Shown: positions 8,428-15,836 of the stretch, in pieces
Layout of the letters: each line of letters begins with the position of its first letter
Position numbering within the stretch: the stretch's first letter is position 1
NCBI GenBank assembly: GCA_014802335.1
Contig: JAAVCL010000012.1
Coordinates: 1-64,000, forward strand
DNA: 64,000 bases
Direction of reading: 5' to 3'
From: Bacteroides sp.
GTDB taxonomy: Bacteria > Bacteroidota > Bacteroidia > Bacteroidales > Muribaculaceae
The notes under the pieces: generated by a model
What the model saw: the letters and a program-made list of their open reading frames with translations, nothing else
Told to the model about the DNA's origin: nothing
Databases searched by the model: none
Position numbers and translations under genes: made by a program

Positions 8428-8760
8428 ATTATTGTCGGTTTGATATTTCCGGTTATTATTAATTAAATGTGCTGAAGGTGCGAATAATTCTGATAACTGC
8501 TGAATTTATTACTCGGCTAAAGTTAATACTATTTGGCAGCCCTGCAAAGAGTATGCAATTTTCGTTATATATTAATCCACTTTTTTCATAGTATTTCCGG
8601 ATATAACCTCGCGTAATTGCCCTCAGCACATCCTTGTCTTTAATGTGAAAACAAGTTACCGACATCTTTGTTTGTTGCAGATCCACATCTTTTATACTCT
8701 TCTCCCGTCTCTGTTCTTCAGATTATGTAGAATCGTGCTATATGGAATCGTGCCTGAGTC
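8428..8760. other. Spacer between tilS and the DUF4301 gene
   Basis: A 333-bp stretch. A 75-codon minus-strand reading frame (8459-8686) is open here, but its product has no recognisable pattern and no good ribosome-binding site, so I do not call it. No clear hairpin or promoter box was seen. Confidence 0.5.
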
Positions 8761-10059
8761 CTACTTACGAGATGAAGTACTTACTGTATATTTGTATATT
8801 CTTTGAGTTTCTTTATCTGCAAGGTGTGTCCGCGAGCGCCTTAACCCGGCTATCCACACCACTTCATTTGTATCAATTTCGCATGCAACTATTGCCCGGC
8901 GTTTTTGTTGATATGAAAGTTTGGCATCTTTAAAGACCTTGCTAACCGCCATGCTGCCGTTCATTCCAAGCGGTTTGATGCGGTCGCCCTTTTCGGCAAA
9001 ACGAAATTTTATTTTCGACGGGGGGAGAGGTGTCCATAGTTCTGAAAGTGGTGCTTCAAAGATGGTTGTGAGTAACGGGACGTTCATTTCAAATTCGGTA
9101 ACTACCGTGCATATTTCAATCTTCTCGTCAGTATCTATAACTTCCAGACGGTCTCTTTCTAAAGTTAATATTTTATTCTGTGAAAACCATTGTTTTCCCG
9201 ACATAAACCGCGTGCCTTCAATACTTCGCATCACTTCGGCCATTATGTTTTCCGAGAATCCGTGGCGAATGATAAAACGACGTAACAACCATAGAGCATC
9301 GGGCGAATCGTTCAGATTGGATAAGGTGAGTATGTTTGCAGCTGTCGGACTTAATTTTTCTTCGGCCCAACGCAACATGCCTTCCTCTTGCTCCATAATT
9401 GAAGCTGTTTTGCACAACGACCTTTTAACATCGGGCCAACGGACGCTTAGGGCAGGAAGAATTTCATTTCTAAGGAAATTACGTTGATAATCCGAGCATC
9501 TGTTTGTCGAATCTTCGATATGTGGAATATTGTTTGCGATAAGATAGCGTTCAATCTCAGAGCGTGAATAATCAAGCAACGGACGGACTACGATGCCTGT
9601 GTCGCGTTTCATGGCTCTAAGACCCGATACTCCTGCCCCTCGCATTAGATTTAATAACAACGTTTCTGCCTGGTCGTCTGCATTATGGGCCACAGCAATC
9701 CGGTCCGACCCCGTCTGCTGCATTAACTCCCTGAATTTGTTATATCTCAGATCTCTGCACGCCATTTCCACCGACCCCCCGTTCAGCCGGCGAAACTCAT
9801 CCACATCAAATTCAACAACTTCCAGTGCAATGCCTTCCGACCTGCAGTAATTCTTCACGAACTCCATATCTCTATTGCTCTCATCTCCACGAAGATGAAA
9901 ATTGCAATGGACGGCAAGAATATCAAGTCCTGCGTCGTGAAGGCAATGCAGCAAGGCCATGCTGTCGGACCCTCCGCTTACGCCGACAATTAATTTCGTA
10001 ACCCGATTGTCGTGAAAATACTTGGAAATTTGATCTTTATTCAGTGTTTTATGGCTCAT
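8761..10059 (-). CDS. tilS: tRNA(Ile)-lysidine synthetase
   Basis: This enzyme attaches lysine to C34 of the tRNA(Ile) with anticodon CAU using ATP, so the tRNA reads AUA. The N-terminal PP-loop ATPase motif VGVSGGSDSMALL is at residues 25-37. It is followed by the usual HCNFHLRGDES segment and by RNFLRNEILPAL in the middle. The C-terminal domain (about 350-432) has the TilS-C pattern with FRFAEKGDRIKPLG and VFKDAKLSYQQKRR. At 432 residues it is of normal length. It is essential in most bacteria. A minus-strand -7 box (TATATTTG) lies about 80 bp upstream. Confidence 0.95.
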   Translation of the reverse strand: MSHKTLNKDQISKYFHDNRVTKLIVGVSGGSDSMALLHCLHDAGLDILAVHCNFHLRGDESNRDMEFVKNYCRSEGIALEVVEFDVDEFRRLNGGSVEMACRDLRYNKFRELMQQTGSDRIAVAHNADDQAETLLLNLMRGAGVSGLRAMKRDTGIVVRPLLDYSRSEIERYLIANNIPHIEDSTNRCSDYQRNFLRNEILPALSVRWPDVKRSLCKTASIMEQEEGMLRWAEEKLSPTAANILTLSNLNDSPDALWLLRRFIIRHGFSENIMAEVMRSIEGTRFMSGKQWFSQNKILTLERDRLEVIDTDEKIEICTVVTEFEMNVPLLTTIFEAPLSELWTPLPPSKIKFRFAEKGDRIKPLGMNGSMAVSKVFKDAKLSYQQKRRAIVACEIDTNEVVWIAGLRRSRTHLADKETQRIYKYTVSTSSRK

Positions 10060-10136
10060 TTTAATCAGATCATAAACGTTTCGCTCCGAAACATGTTTAA
10101 TCAGAAACTAAAATTATTCAAAATATATTATAGTTG

Positions 10137-10144
10137 CAAATATA
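10137..10144 (-). promoter_or_regulatory. -7 box for tilS
   Basis: On the minus strand the sequence reads TATATTTG, a perfect -7 match (TAnnTTTG), 78 bp before the tilS ATG. No clear -33 TTG is present at the right spacing. Confidence 0.4.
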
Positions 10145-10287
10145 ATCAGCAAGTTTTATTATTGTTTTATCACGCGTAAGGTTCGGATATCCTCATTTCG
10201 GAGTAAGGAGAAACCTTCCCGTAATAAAAAATGAAGAAAACATACTCCGGCAAGAACAATTTATAAAGTTAAACTGTTATAAAGATG

Positions 10288-10305
10288 ATACCTAATATTA
10301 GGTAT
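10288..10305. promoter_or_regulatory. Perfect 18-bp palindrome upstream of rubrerythrin (candidate operator)
   Basis: The sequence atacctaat|attaggtat is an exact palindrome about 50 bp before the rubrerythrin ATG, in otherwise A+T-rich sequence. Its size and place fit a dimeric repressor or activator site. No regulator gene lies nearby, so its binding protein is unknown; a redox-responsive regulator would fit the target gene. Confidence 0.5.
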
Positions 10306-10355
10306 TGAATAAATAAAGTAAAATATTTAAAAACAAATTAATTACATAAATAGAA

Positions 10356-10913
10356 ATGGCTAAAAAATGGATTTGCACCGTTTGCGGATATATTGCAGAA
10401 GGTGAAGAAGCTCCTGAAAAGTGCCCGCTCTGTGGCGCTCCTAAAGATAAATTTAAAGAACTTGATCAATCAGAACTCCTTAAGTTCGTTACCGAGCATG
10501 AGGTAGGCGTTGCAAAAGGCACCGGTGATGAAATGATCAAAGACCTTAACGCTCATTTCAACGGTGAATGTACCGAAGTTGGTATGTATCTTGCTATGGC
10601 CCGTCAGGCAGATCGCGAAGGTTATCCTGAAATTGCAGATGCTTTCAAGAGATATGCATGGGAAGAAGCAGAACATGCCGCCAAGTTTGCAGAACTTCTC
10701 GGTGACGTGGTTTGGGATACCAAAACTAATCTCGAAAAGCGCATGCATGCAGAGGCAGGTGCTAACGAAGATAAAATGCGCATAGCCAAGAATGCCAAGG
10801 AGGCAGGTTTGGATGCTATCCATGACACTGTTCACGAAATGGCTAAAGATGAAGCTCGTCACGGACGTGGTTTCTATGGTCTTTATCAGCGCTTCTTCGG
10901 CGACAAGAAATAA
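10356..10913 (+). CDS. Reverse-type rubrerythrin (N-terminal rubredoxin, C-terminal diiron domain)
   Basis: A peroxide-reducing, non-haem iron protein of anaerobes. The N-terminal rubredoxin-like domain has its four iron-binding cysteines at C7, C10, C23 and C26. A four-helix ferritin-like domain follows with the diiron ligand helices ([52 protein letters not shown]). The domain order is opposite to classical rubrerythrin. At 185 residues it is of typical length. It acts in the cytoplasm with electrons passed in from NAD(P)H-linked reductases. It is monocistronic, with a strong terminator and a possible operator palindrome upstream. Confidence 0.93.
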   Translation: MAKKWICTVCGYIAEGEEAPEKCPLCGAPKDKFKELDQSELLKFVTEHEVGVAKGTGDEMIKDLNAHFNGECTEVGMYLAMARQADREGYPEIADAFKRYAWEEAEHAAKFAELLGDVVWDTKTNLEKRMHAEAGANEDKMRIAKNAKEAGLDAIHDTVHEMAKDEARHGRGFYGLYQRFFGDKK

Positions 10914-10937
10914 TCTGAATTTAAGAAATTTTATCAT

Positions 10938-10974
10938 AAAAAGCGAGTGTGACTGTTCACACTCGCTTTTTTTT
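10938..10974 (+). terminator. Intrinsic terminator after rubrerythrin
   Basis: An 11-bp core stem (agcgagtgtga with tcacactcgct) is extended by A:T pairs and has a 4-nt loop and a run of eight T. Confidence 0.92.
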
Positions 10975-10989
10975 CACTAACTTTACATC

Positions 10990-11400
10990 ATGGGAAGAAT
11001 TCTTGCTATTGACTATGGACGTCGAAGATGTGGAGTGGCTGTAACTGATCCATTGCAGATTGTGGCTAATTCACTCCCAGTGGTGCGCACATGCGAACTC
11101 ATTAATTTTATCGTTAAGTATTGCGCTGAGGAAACGGTTGACCGTATAATCGTGGGTGAACCAAGACAAATGAATGGAGAGCCTTCGGAGTCAATGAAAT
11201 ATATTAAACCTTTCTTAGGACAACTCCGGAAGAAATTACCAACCATGCAGATCGAAATGGTGGATGAACGGTTCACTTCTGTAATAGCACACCGGGAGAT
11301 GCTGGCGGCGGGATTCAAGAAATCTGACAGGCAACGAAAAGGACTGGCTGATGAAATGTCGGCCGTTATTATTCTTAATACTTGGCTCGAAAGTCGATGA
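10990..11400 (+). CDS. ruvX: Putative pre-16S rRNA nuclease / Holliday junction resolvase-like protein
   Basis: A YqgF/RuvX family protein of 136 residues with an RNase H-like fold. It has the N-terminal motif LAIDYGRRRCGVAVTD (residues 5-20), the middle VGEPRQMNGEPSES, VDERFTS, and the C-terminal DEMSAVIIL with the last acidic residue. The known E. coli relative is needed for 16S rRNA 5' end processing. It begins 16 bp after the rubrerythrin terminator. In related genomes (from memory) it often stands directly before def; here tpx on the other strand lies between them. Confidence 0.92.
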   Translation: MGRILAIDYGRRRCGVAVTDPLQIVANSLPVVRTCELINFIVKYCAEETVDRIIVGEPRQMNGEPSESMKYIKPFLGQLRKKLPTMQIEMVDERFTSVIAHREMLAAGFKKSDRQRKGLADEMSAVIILNTWLESR

Positions 11401-11468
11401 ATATCCGCGTGTCGGGCAGTCTTTTAAAATGAAATATCTTAATTTAGATGCTATATATATCGGAATAC

Positions 11469-11515
11469 AAAAATAACCGGAATGAAAATTTTCAATAATC
11501 ATTCCGGTTATTTTT
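11469..11515 (+). terminator. Intrinsic terminator after ruvX
   Basis: A 17-bp stem (aaaaataaccggaatga with its exact reverse complement) has a 13-nt loop. T runs on both strands allow it to work in both directions. Confidence 0.88.
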
Positions 11516-11641
11516 ATAAAAAATTCGTAATTATCAATAACTGATAATTGTGATTCAATAATTTTTAAGTAGTTGCTAAAAATTAATGAACAGATAAAAC
11601 GCAGTTATTTTTGCGATGATTTGAGTGCGGAGAGAAGGAGC

Positions 11642-11661
11642 ATAGCGTGCTATGCGACTGA
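11642..11661. repeat. Short dispersed repeat, copy 2
   Basis: It matches bases 1-20 at 19 of 20 positions and contains the palindrome gcatagc..gctatgc. It lies between tpx and ruvX. Confidence 0.6.
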
Positions 11662-11785
11662 ACGACAAGCTTAAAGCATCCAAAAAGAACAAGTTTTATC
11701 GTTCAAGATATATACTACTAATTTTAAAACATATATCAATTAATTTTTAGCAAATACTTAAGGCTTTATTGGAAGTCCGATGGTA

Positions 11786-12283
11786 TCAGAGTTTTGCAAG
11801 GGCTGCATCATAATTGGGCTCGTTGGTTATTTCACGAACCAAATCAACATATTCCACTTTGCCACTTTCGTTCACAATGATGACACAGCGGGCAAGAAGT
11901 CCGCGAAGTGGACCATCCACAATTGTCAATCCATATTTCTCTCCAAATTCCGGACTGCGGAACGATGACGCAACAGTCACATTCTCAAGACCCTCGGCTG
12001 TGCAGAATCTGCCCATTGCAAAGGGAAGGTCCTGGCTGATGCAAAGAACTGTTACGTTTTCCTTCTCAGAAGCTTCCTTATTAAATCTGCGCACAGACGA
12101 TGCGCATACCGGTGTGTCAAGACTTGGGAATATATTCAGCACAACTTTCTTGCCTCTGTAATCATCAAGTTTAACTTCATTCAAGTCTTTACCGGTAAGT
12201 GTGAAGCCCGGTGCTTCTTCACCGGGTTTGGGTGTATTGCCGCAGGTGTGACATTCATTACCTGCCATTGTTAATTTTTCCAT
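11786..12283 (-). CDS. tpx: Thiol peroxidase (atypical 2-Cys peroxiredoxin)
   Basis: It reduces hydrogen peroxide and alkyl hydroperoxides, with thioredoxin as the usual reductant. The peroxidatic cysteine is C60 in SLDTPVCASSVRRFN and the resolving cysteine is C94 in GRFCTAEGLE; these match C61 and C95 of E. coli Tpx. At 165 residues it is of normal length. An unusual extra CxxC pair (C11 and C14, in NECHTCGN) lies in the N-terminal hairpin. The gene is on the opposite strand between ruvX and def. Confidence 0.95.
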   Translation of the reverse strand: MEKLTMAGNECHTCGNTPKPGEEAPGFTLTGKDLNEVKLDDYRGKKVVLNIFPSLDTPVCASSVRRFNKEASEKENVTVLCISQDLPFAMGRFCTAEGLENVTVASSFRSPEFGEKYGLTIVDGPLRGLLARCVIIVNESGKVEYVDLVREITNEPNYDAALAKL

Positions 12284-12425
12284 AGTAATTTATTTAATAA
12301 AAATTAATTAGAGTGCAACAGTCTGCCCTCTACCTTATAGAACATTACTCCACTGAGATTTGTTTATTGCAGTTTTACCAACAATCGGGAAAAATATCAA
12401 ATTACTCTAATTAATTCTTCACCCA

Positions 12426-12552
12426 CTAAAATTTCTTAATGCCAGGGATGTCGGGCCGGCGGGCGAAAGGGCGCCCTTGCCGATTCTATCCTTTAACAGT
12501 CTGCGGAGCAAAATACGGGTAGATATGCGACTCCGGCATTAAGAAATTTTAG
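12426..12552. repeat. 127-bp element with perfect 18-bp inverted ends
   Basis: The left end ctaaaatttcttaatgcc (12426-12443) and right end ggcattaagaaattttag (12535-12552) are exact reverse complements. The 91-bp interior is GC-rich, unlike the A+T-rich surroundings, and can form inner hairpins (gggcg..cgccc around 12460-12476). No reading frame of note lies inside. It could be a miniature inverted-repeat element or a structured leader/ncRNA near def; only one copy was seen in this window. Confidence 0.7.
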
Positions 12553-12585
12553 GGGAAGGAGCCTTATTACTTAAGTATTTTTTTG

Positions 12586-12593
12586 TAAATTTG
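12586..12593 (+). promoter_or_regulatory. -7 box for def
   Basis: TAAATTTG is a perfect -7 match, 79 bp before the def ATG. The -33 position lacks a clear TTG. If used, transcription starts downstream of the inverted-repeat element, which would then not be part of the def leader. Confidence 0.5.
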
Positions 12594-12671
12594 CATTTTA
12601 AAAATCTTATAATATTCCCAAATTGAATTAAAAAACAAAGCGGGAGTCATTATATAAGCAAATAAAGAATT

Positions 12672-13229
12672 ATGGTTTTACCTGTATATATGTATGGCAA
12701 TTCTGTGCTGAGACAGGAAGTTGAGGATATAGATAAGGATTATCCCGAGTTGCAGAAACTCATCTCAGATATGTTTGAAACAATGTATCATACCGAGGGT
12801 ATCGGGCTGGCTGCTCCTCAGATTGGTCGTTCAATCGCAGTGATAGTTATTGATGCCTCGCCGCTCGCCGAAGACTTTCCGGAGTGCGCAGATTCAAAAA
12901 TGGTGCTTATTAACCCCACACTTGAGGTAATCGAAGACGAAGCGCCGGTTTCTCGCCCTGAGGGTTGTCTTTCTTTACCCGGACTTAATGAAAATGTTAA
13001 ACGCCATGAACACGTGGTGTTGACTTGGCTTGATGAAAATTTTGTGGAGCACGAGCAAGAGTTTAAAGGATTCATTGCCCGGGTGATTCAGCATGAATTT
13101 GATCATCTCGAGGGAACTGTCTTCACCGACCGTATCGCACCTATACGCAAGCAAATGATACGCAACAAACTGCACAACATGGAACGCGGAAAGGTGAAAT
13201 GTGCCTATCGGGTGGTGAGTGCGAAATAA
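12672..13229 (+). CDS. def: Peptide deformylase
   Basis: It removes the formyl group from the initiator methionine of new proteins and uses a metal ion. All three family motifs are present: GIGLAAPQ at 43-50, EGCLS at 97-101 (metal ligand C99), and QHEFDHLEG at 140-148 (ligands H141 and H145, catalytic E142). At 185 residues it is of normal length. It is followed after 33 bp by ettA, so the two probably form an operon joined by their translation-related roles. Confidence 0.96.
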   Translation: MVLPVYMYGNSVLRQEVEDIDKDYPELQKLISDMFETMYHTEGIGLAAPQIGRSIAVIVIDASPLAEDFPECADSKMVLINPTLEVIEDEAPVSRPEGCLSLPGLNENVKRHEHVVLTWLDENFVEHEQEFKGFIARVIQHEFDHLEGTVFTDRIAPIRKQMIRNKLHNMERGKVKCAYRVVSAK

Positions 13230-13262
13230 TAATCAGATTAACGAGTCATAAAGAAAATATTA

Positions 13263-14948
13263 ATGGCAGACGACAAGAAAATAATATTCTCAATGGTGGG
13301 TGTGAGTAAAATTATTCCTCCACAGCGCCAGATTCTGAAAAACATTTATCTCTCATTCTTTTATGGTGCTAAAATCGGCATCATCGGTCTGAATGGGTCT
13401 GGTAAGTCTACTTTGCTTAAAATTATAGCCGGAATTGATAAAAGCTACCAGGGAAATGTGGTTTTTAACAACGACTATTCAATAGGCTATCTCGAACAGG
13501 AACCGAAACTTGATCCTGAAAAAACTGTCCGCCAGACAGTTGAGGAAGGTGTAGAACCCATAATGGCACTCCTCAGAGAGTATGATGAGGTGAATAATGC
13601 ATTTGCTGATCCGGAAGTACTTGAAGACCCGGATAAGATGGATAAGCTTATCCAAAGACAAGCGGAGCTTCAAGACAAACTTGATGCAACCGACGCATGG
13701 AATATAGACAATAAGCTTGACCGTGCAATGGATGCACTCCGTTGTCCGCCGGATGATAAAAAAGTGGGCGTTCTATCCGGCGGCGAGCGTCGCCGCGTGG
13801 CTCTCTGTCGCCTTCTTTTAAGCCAGCCCGATATTCTTCTGCTCGATGAGCCGACCAACCACCTTGATGCAGAGTCTATTGATTGGCTCGAACAGCATCT
13901 CCAGCAATATCCCGGGACGGTGATCGCGGTTACTCACGACCGTTATTTCCTTGACCATGTGGCCGGATGGATTCTTGAACTCGACCGTGGCGAGGGTATT
14001 CCATGGAAAGGTAATTATTCTTCCTGGCTCGAACAGAAAACAAAACGAATGGAGCAGGAAGAAAAACAGGCAAGCAAACGCCGCAAAACTCTGGAGCGCG
14101 AACTTGAATGGGTGCGCATGGCGCCCAAGGCTCGCCAAGCCAAAGGTAAGGCCCGACTTTCTAACTACGACAGGCTCCTTAACGAAGACCAGAAAGAACG
14201 TGAGGAAAAACTGGAAATCTTTATCCCCAACGGTCCGCGCCTCGGCAATAAGGTGATCGAAGCCCGCAACCTTGCCAAAGCATACGATGACAAGGCTCTT
14301 TTCACCGACCTCAATTTCATGCTCCCGCCCAACGGCATTGTTGGAGTAATTGGTCCTAACGGAGCCGGGAAAACCACTCTTTTCCGTCTTATAATGGATC
14401 TTGAAAAACCAGACAGAGGCGAATTTGAAGTAGGGGAGACTGTTAAAGTGGCTTACGTTGACCAAACTCATAAAGACCTTTCTCCCGAGAAAACCGTGTA
14501 TGAGGTGATTTCGCAAGGAGTGGATTCTTTCCGCATGGGTGGTCGCGATATGAATGCCCGGGCTTATCTTTCACGCTTTAATTTTACCGGAGCCGACCAA
14601 GAGAAAAAAATCGGCGTCCTCTCGGGCGGTGAAAGAAACAGACTTCATCTGGCAATGGCTCTGAAGGAAGAGGGTAACGTTCTTCTGCTTGACGAACCTA
14701 CCAATGATATTGATGTCAACACACTCCGCGCACTCGAAGAAGGCCTTGAAAACTTTGCCGGATGTGCAGTGGTGGTAAGCCACGACAGATGGTTCCTGGA
14801 CAGAATTGCAACTCATATTCTCGCCTTTGAAGGCGACAGTAAGGTTACTTTCTTTGAAGGAAGCTATTCGGAATATGAAGAATTCAAGAAAAAACGCGAC
14901 GGAGGAATTGATACGCCTCACAGAATAAAATATCGCAAATTAGTGTGA
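13263..14948 (+). CDS. ettA: Energy-dependent translational throttle protein EttA (ABC-F)
   Basis: A cytosolic ABC-F ATPase of 561 residues that binds the ribosomal E site and gates translation by energy state. It has two ABC modules. Module 1: Walker A GLNGSGKST near residue 43, signature LSGGERRR, Walker B LLLDEPTNHLD. Module 2: GPNGAGKTT, signature LSGGERNR and LLLDEPTNDID. The linker carries the P-site tRNA interaction region with many Arg/Lys residues (WVRMAPKARQAKGKARL). There is no membrane domain, so it is not a transporter. The EttA branch is assigned from the linker and overall length. Confidence 0.93.
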   Translation: MADDKKIIFSMVGVSKIIPPQRQILKNIYLSFFYGAKIGIIGLNGSGKSTLLKIIAGIDKSYQGNVVFNNDYSIGYLEQEPKLDPEKTVRQTVEEGVEPIMALLREYDEVNNAFADPEVLEDPDKMDKLIQRQAELQDKLDATDAWNIDNKLDRAMDALRCPPDDKKVGVLSGGERRRVALCRLLLSQPDILLLDEPTNHLDAESIDWLEQHLQQYPGTVIAVTHDRYFLDHVAGWILELDRGEGIPWKGNYSSWLEQKTKRMEQEEKQASKRRKTLERELEWVRMAPKARQAKGKARLSNYDRLLNEDQKEREEKLEIFIPNGPRLGNKVIEARNLAKAYDDKALFTDLNFMLPPNGIVGVIGPNGAGKTTLFRLIMDLEKPDRGEFEVGETVKVAYVDQTHKDLSPEKTVYEVISQGVDSFRMGGRDMNARAYLSRFNFTGADQEKKIGVLSGGERNRLHLAMALKEEGNVLLLDEPTNDIDVNTLRALEEGLENFAGCAVVVSHDRWFLDRIATHILAFEGDSKVTFFEGSYSEYEEFKKKRDGGIDTPHRIKYRKLV

Positions 14949-14998
14949 CGCAGAGACTCGCAGATTGAGCTTTCACTGAATCGGGGCGAAATTGCAGG

Positions 14999-15035
14999 GT
15001 GGTTTGAGGTTTCGTAAAAAAGTTTAAACCACTTC
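14999..15035. repeat. Dispersed element with TTTAAAC arm, variant copy
   Basis: The segment gaggtttcgtaaaaaagtttaaac matches the end of the copies at 61-119 and 61474-61565. Here the arms are gtggttt and aaaccac, so a short hairpin is still possible even though the arm sequence differs. The pairing may be kept by compensating change. It lies just before the L31 promoter. Confidence 0.55.
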
Positions 15036-15036
15036 A

Positions 15037-15068
15037 TTTGCATATTTGCTAAAAAAATAGTAATTTTG
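15037..15068 (+). promoter_or_regulatory. Promoter of the L31 gene
   Basis: TTTG at 15037, 20 bp spacer, TAATTTTG at 15061-15068: a full match to the Bacteroidetes -33/-7 consensus, 71 bp before the ATG. Confidence 0.8.
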
Positions 15069-15138
15069 CACGCCAATTCAGTGGGATCGCGACCTGCTGA
15101 GCTTAAGATTAAACAAATTTTTAACTGCAGTAAAAGAA

Positions 15139-15393
15139 ATGAAAAAAGACATTCATCCCTCAAATTACCGCGAAGTTGTTTTCAAAGACATGTCGAATGA
15201 TGAAGTATTCATCACTCGTTCAACCGTAGCTTCGCGTGAGACAATCGAGATTGATGGTAAAGAATATCCTCTTGTAAAACTCGAAATCACCAGCTCTTCT
15301 CATCCGTTCTTCACCGGTAAGCAGAAACTTGTTGACACCGCCGGTCGTGTTGATAAATTCCGCAGCCGTTACGGTAACCGCTCGAAGAAGTAA
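15139..15393 (+). CDS. rpmE2: Type B 50S ribosomal protein L31
   Basis: An 84-residue ribosomal protein, recognised by [17 protein letters not shown] at the start, ITRSTV and [20 protein letters not shown] in the middle and a basic tail. It lacks the zinc-binding CxxC of type A L31, so it is the zinc-free (type B) form. It stands alone with its own promoter and a strong terminator. Confidence 0.96.
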   Translation: MKKDIHPSNYREVVFKDMSNDEVFITRSTVASRETIEIDGKEYPLVKLEITSSSHPFFTGKQKLVDTAGRVDKFRSRYGNRSKK

Positions 15394-15430
15394 TTTAAGG
15401 ATAACTCCCGTAAAAGAGTCATATAAGACA

Positions 15431-15471
15431 CAAGGGGTCACCTCGATTTGCGAGGTGACCCCTTGGTTTTT
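15431..15471 (+). terminator. Intrinsic terminator after L31
   Basis: A perfect 15-bp stem (caaggggtcacctcg with its reverse complement) has a 5-nt loop and is followed by ggttttt. Confidence 0.93.
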
Positions 15472-15649
15472 ATATTTAGTAGGCAATGTCTTTTAAACTA
15501 TAATTAAAATTCGGGAAGTTCTAAATGAACTGTTAAAAAATGTTTACTTGAAAGATAATCTTAATTAGCGTAAACCATGAAAATCGAATAAACGACTTCT
15601 TTAATTTAAAAAAATTAACGAAAAAATTCTTTAATTAATAAATAATGCT

Positions 15650-15657
15650 TATATTTG
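15650..15657 (+). promoter_or_regulatory. -7 box for the biotin carboxyltransferase gene
   Basis: TATATTTG matches TAnnTTTG. No clear -33 TTG lies 19-21 bp upstream. Confidence 0.45.
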
Positions 15658-15836
15658 GAAAGTCAAACGCATGAAGGGAATTCAATGTCCCATTAGATTA
15701 TACTATTTTGGCCATTAGTTCACGCATGTTTTGATAAGGAATTGCCGTCTCCATTCAATATGGTAAGCACTTCATAAAAGGAGTTGGGCAACATAAAAAG
15801 AACAATCTTAAATTAAATATCTAACACATTCCTACA

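Larger units (their letters stand above)
11401..11785. other. Spacer between convergent ruvX and tpx
   Basis: A 385-bp spacer with no supportable gene. It contains the ruvX terminator, a strongly A+T-rich stretch, and the second copy of the short repeat atagcg.gctatgcgactga at 11642-11661. No clear separate terminator for tpx was found. Confidence 0.6.
12284..12671. other. Divergent spacer between tpx and def
   Basis: A 388-bp spacer. It holds the 127-bp inverted-repeat element (12426-12552) and a -7 box for def. The part next to tpx is A+T-rich and no clear minus-strand promoter box was found. Confidence 0.6.
15394..15836. other. Spacer and long leader before the carboxyltransferase gene
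   Basis: A 443-bp spacer. After the L31 terminator it is very A+T-rich. A perfect -7 box (TATATTTG, 15650-15657) implies a leader of about 170 nt before the GTG at 15837. I could not fit this leader to a known riboswitch class, and no convincing small reading frame lies in it. Confidence 0.55.

Noticed and set aside
8459-8686. 75-codon minus-strand frame between tilS and the DUF4301 gene
   Set aside because: It has an atypical composition, no clear ribosome-binding site and no recognisable domain. It might be real only if conserved in relatives.
15658-15836. Riboswitch in the leader of the carboxyltransferase gene
   Set aside because: No known aptamer pattern or strong conserved stem was found by eye; it needs a covariance search.
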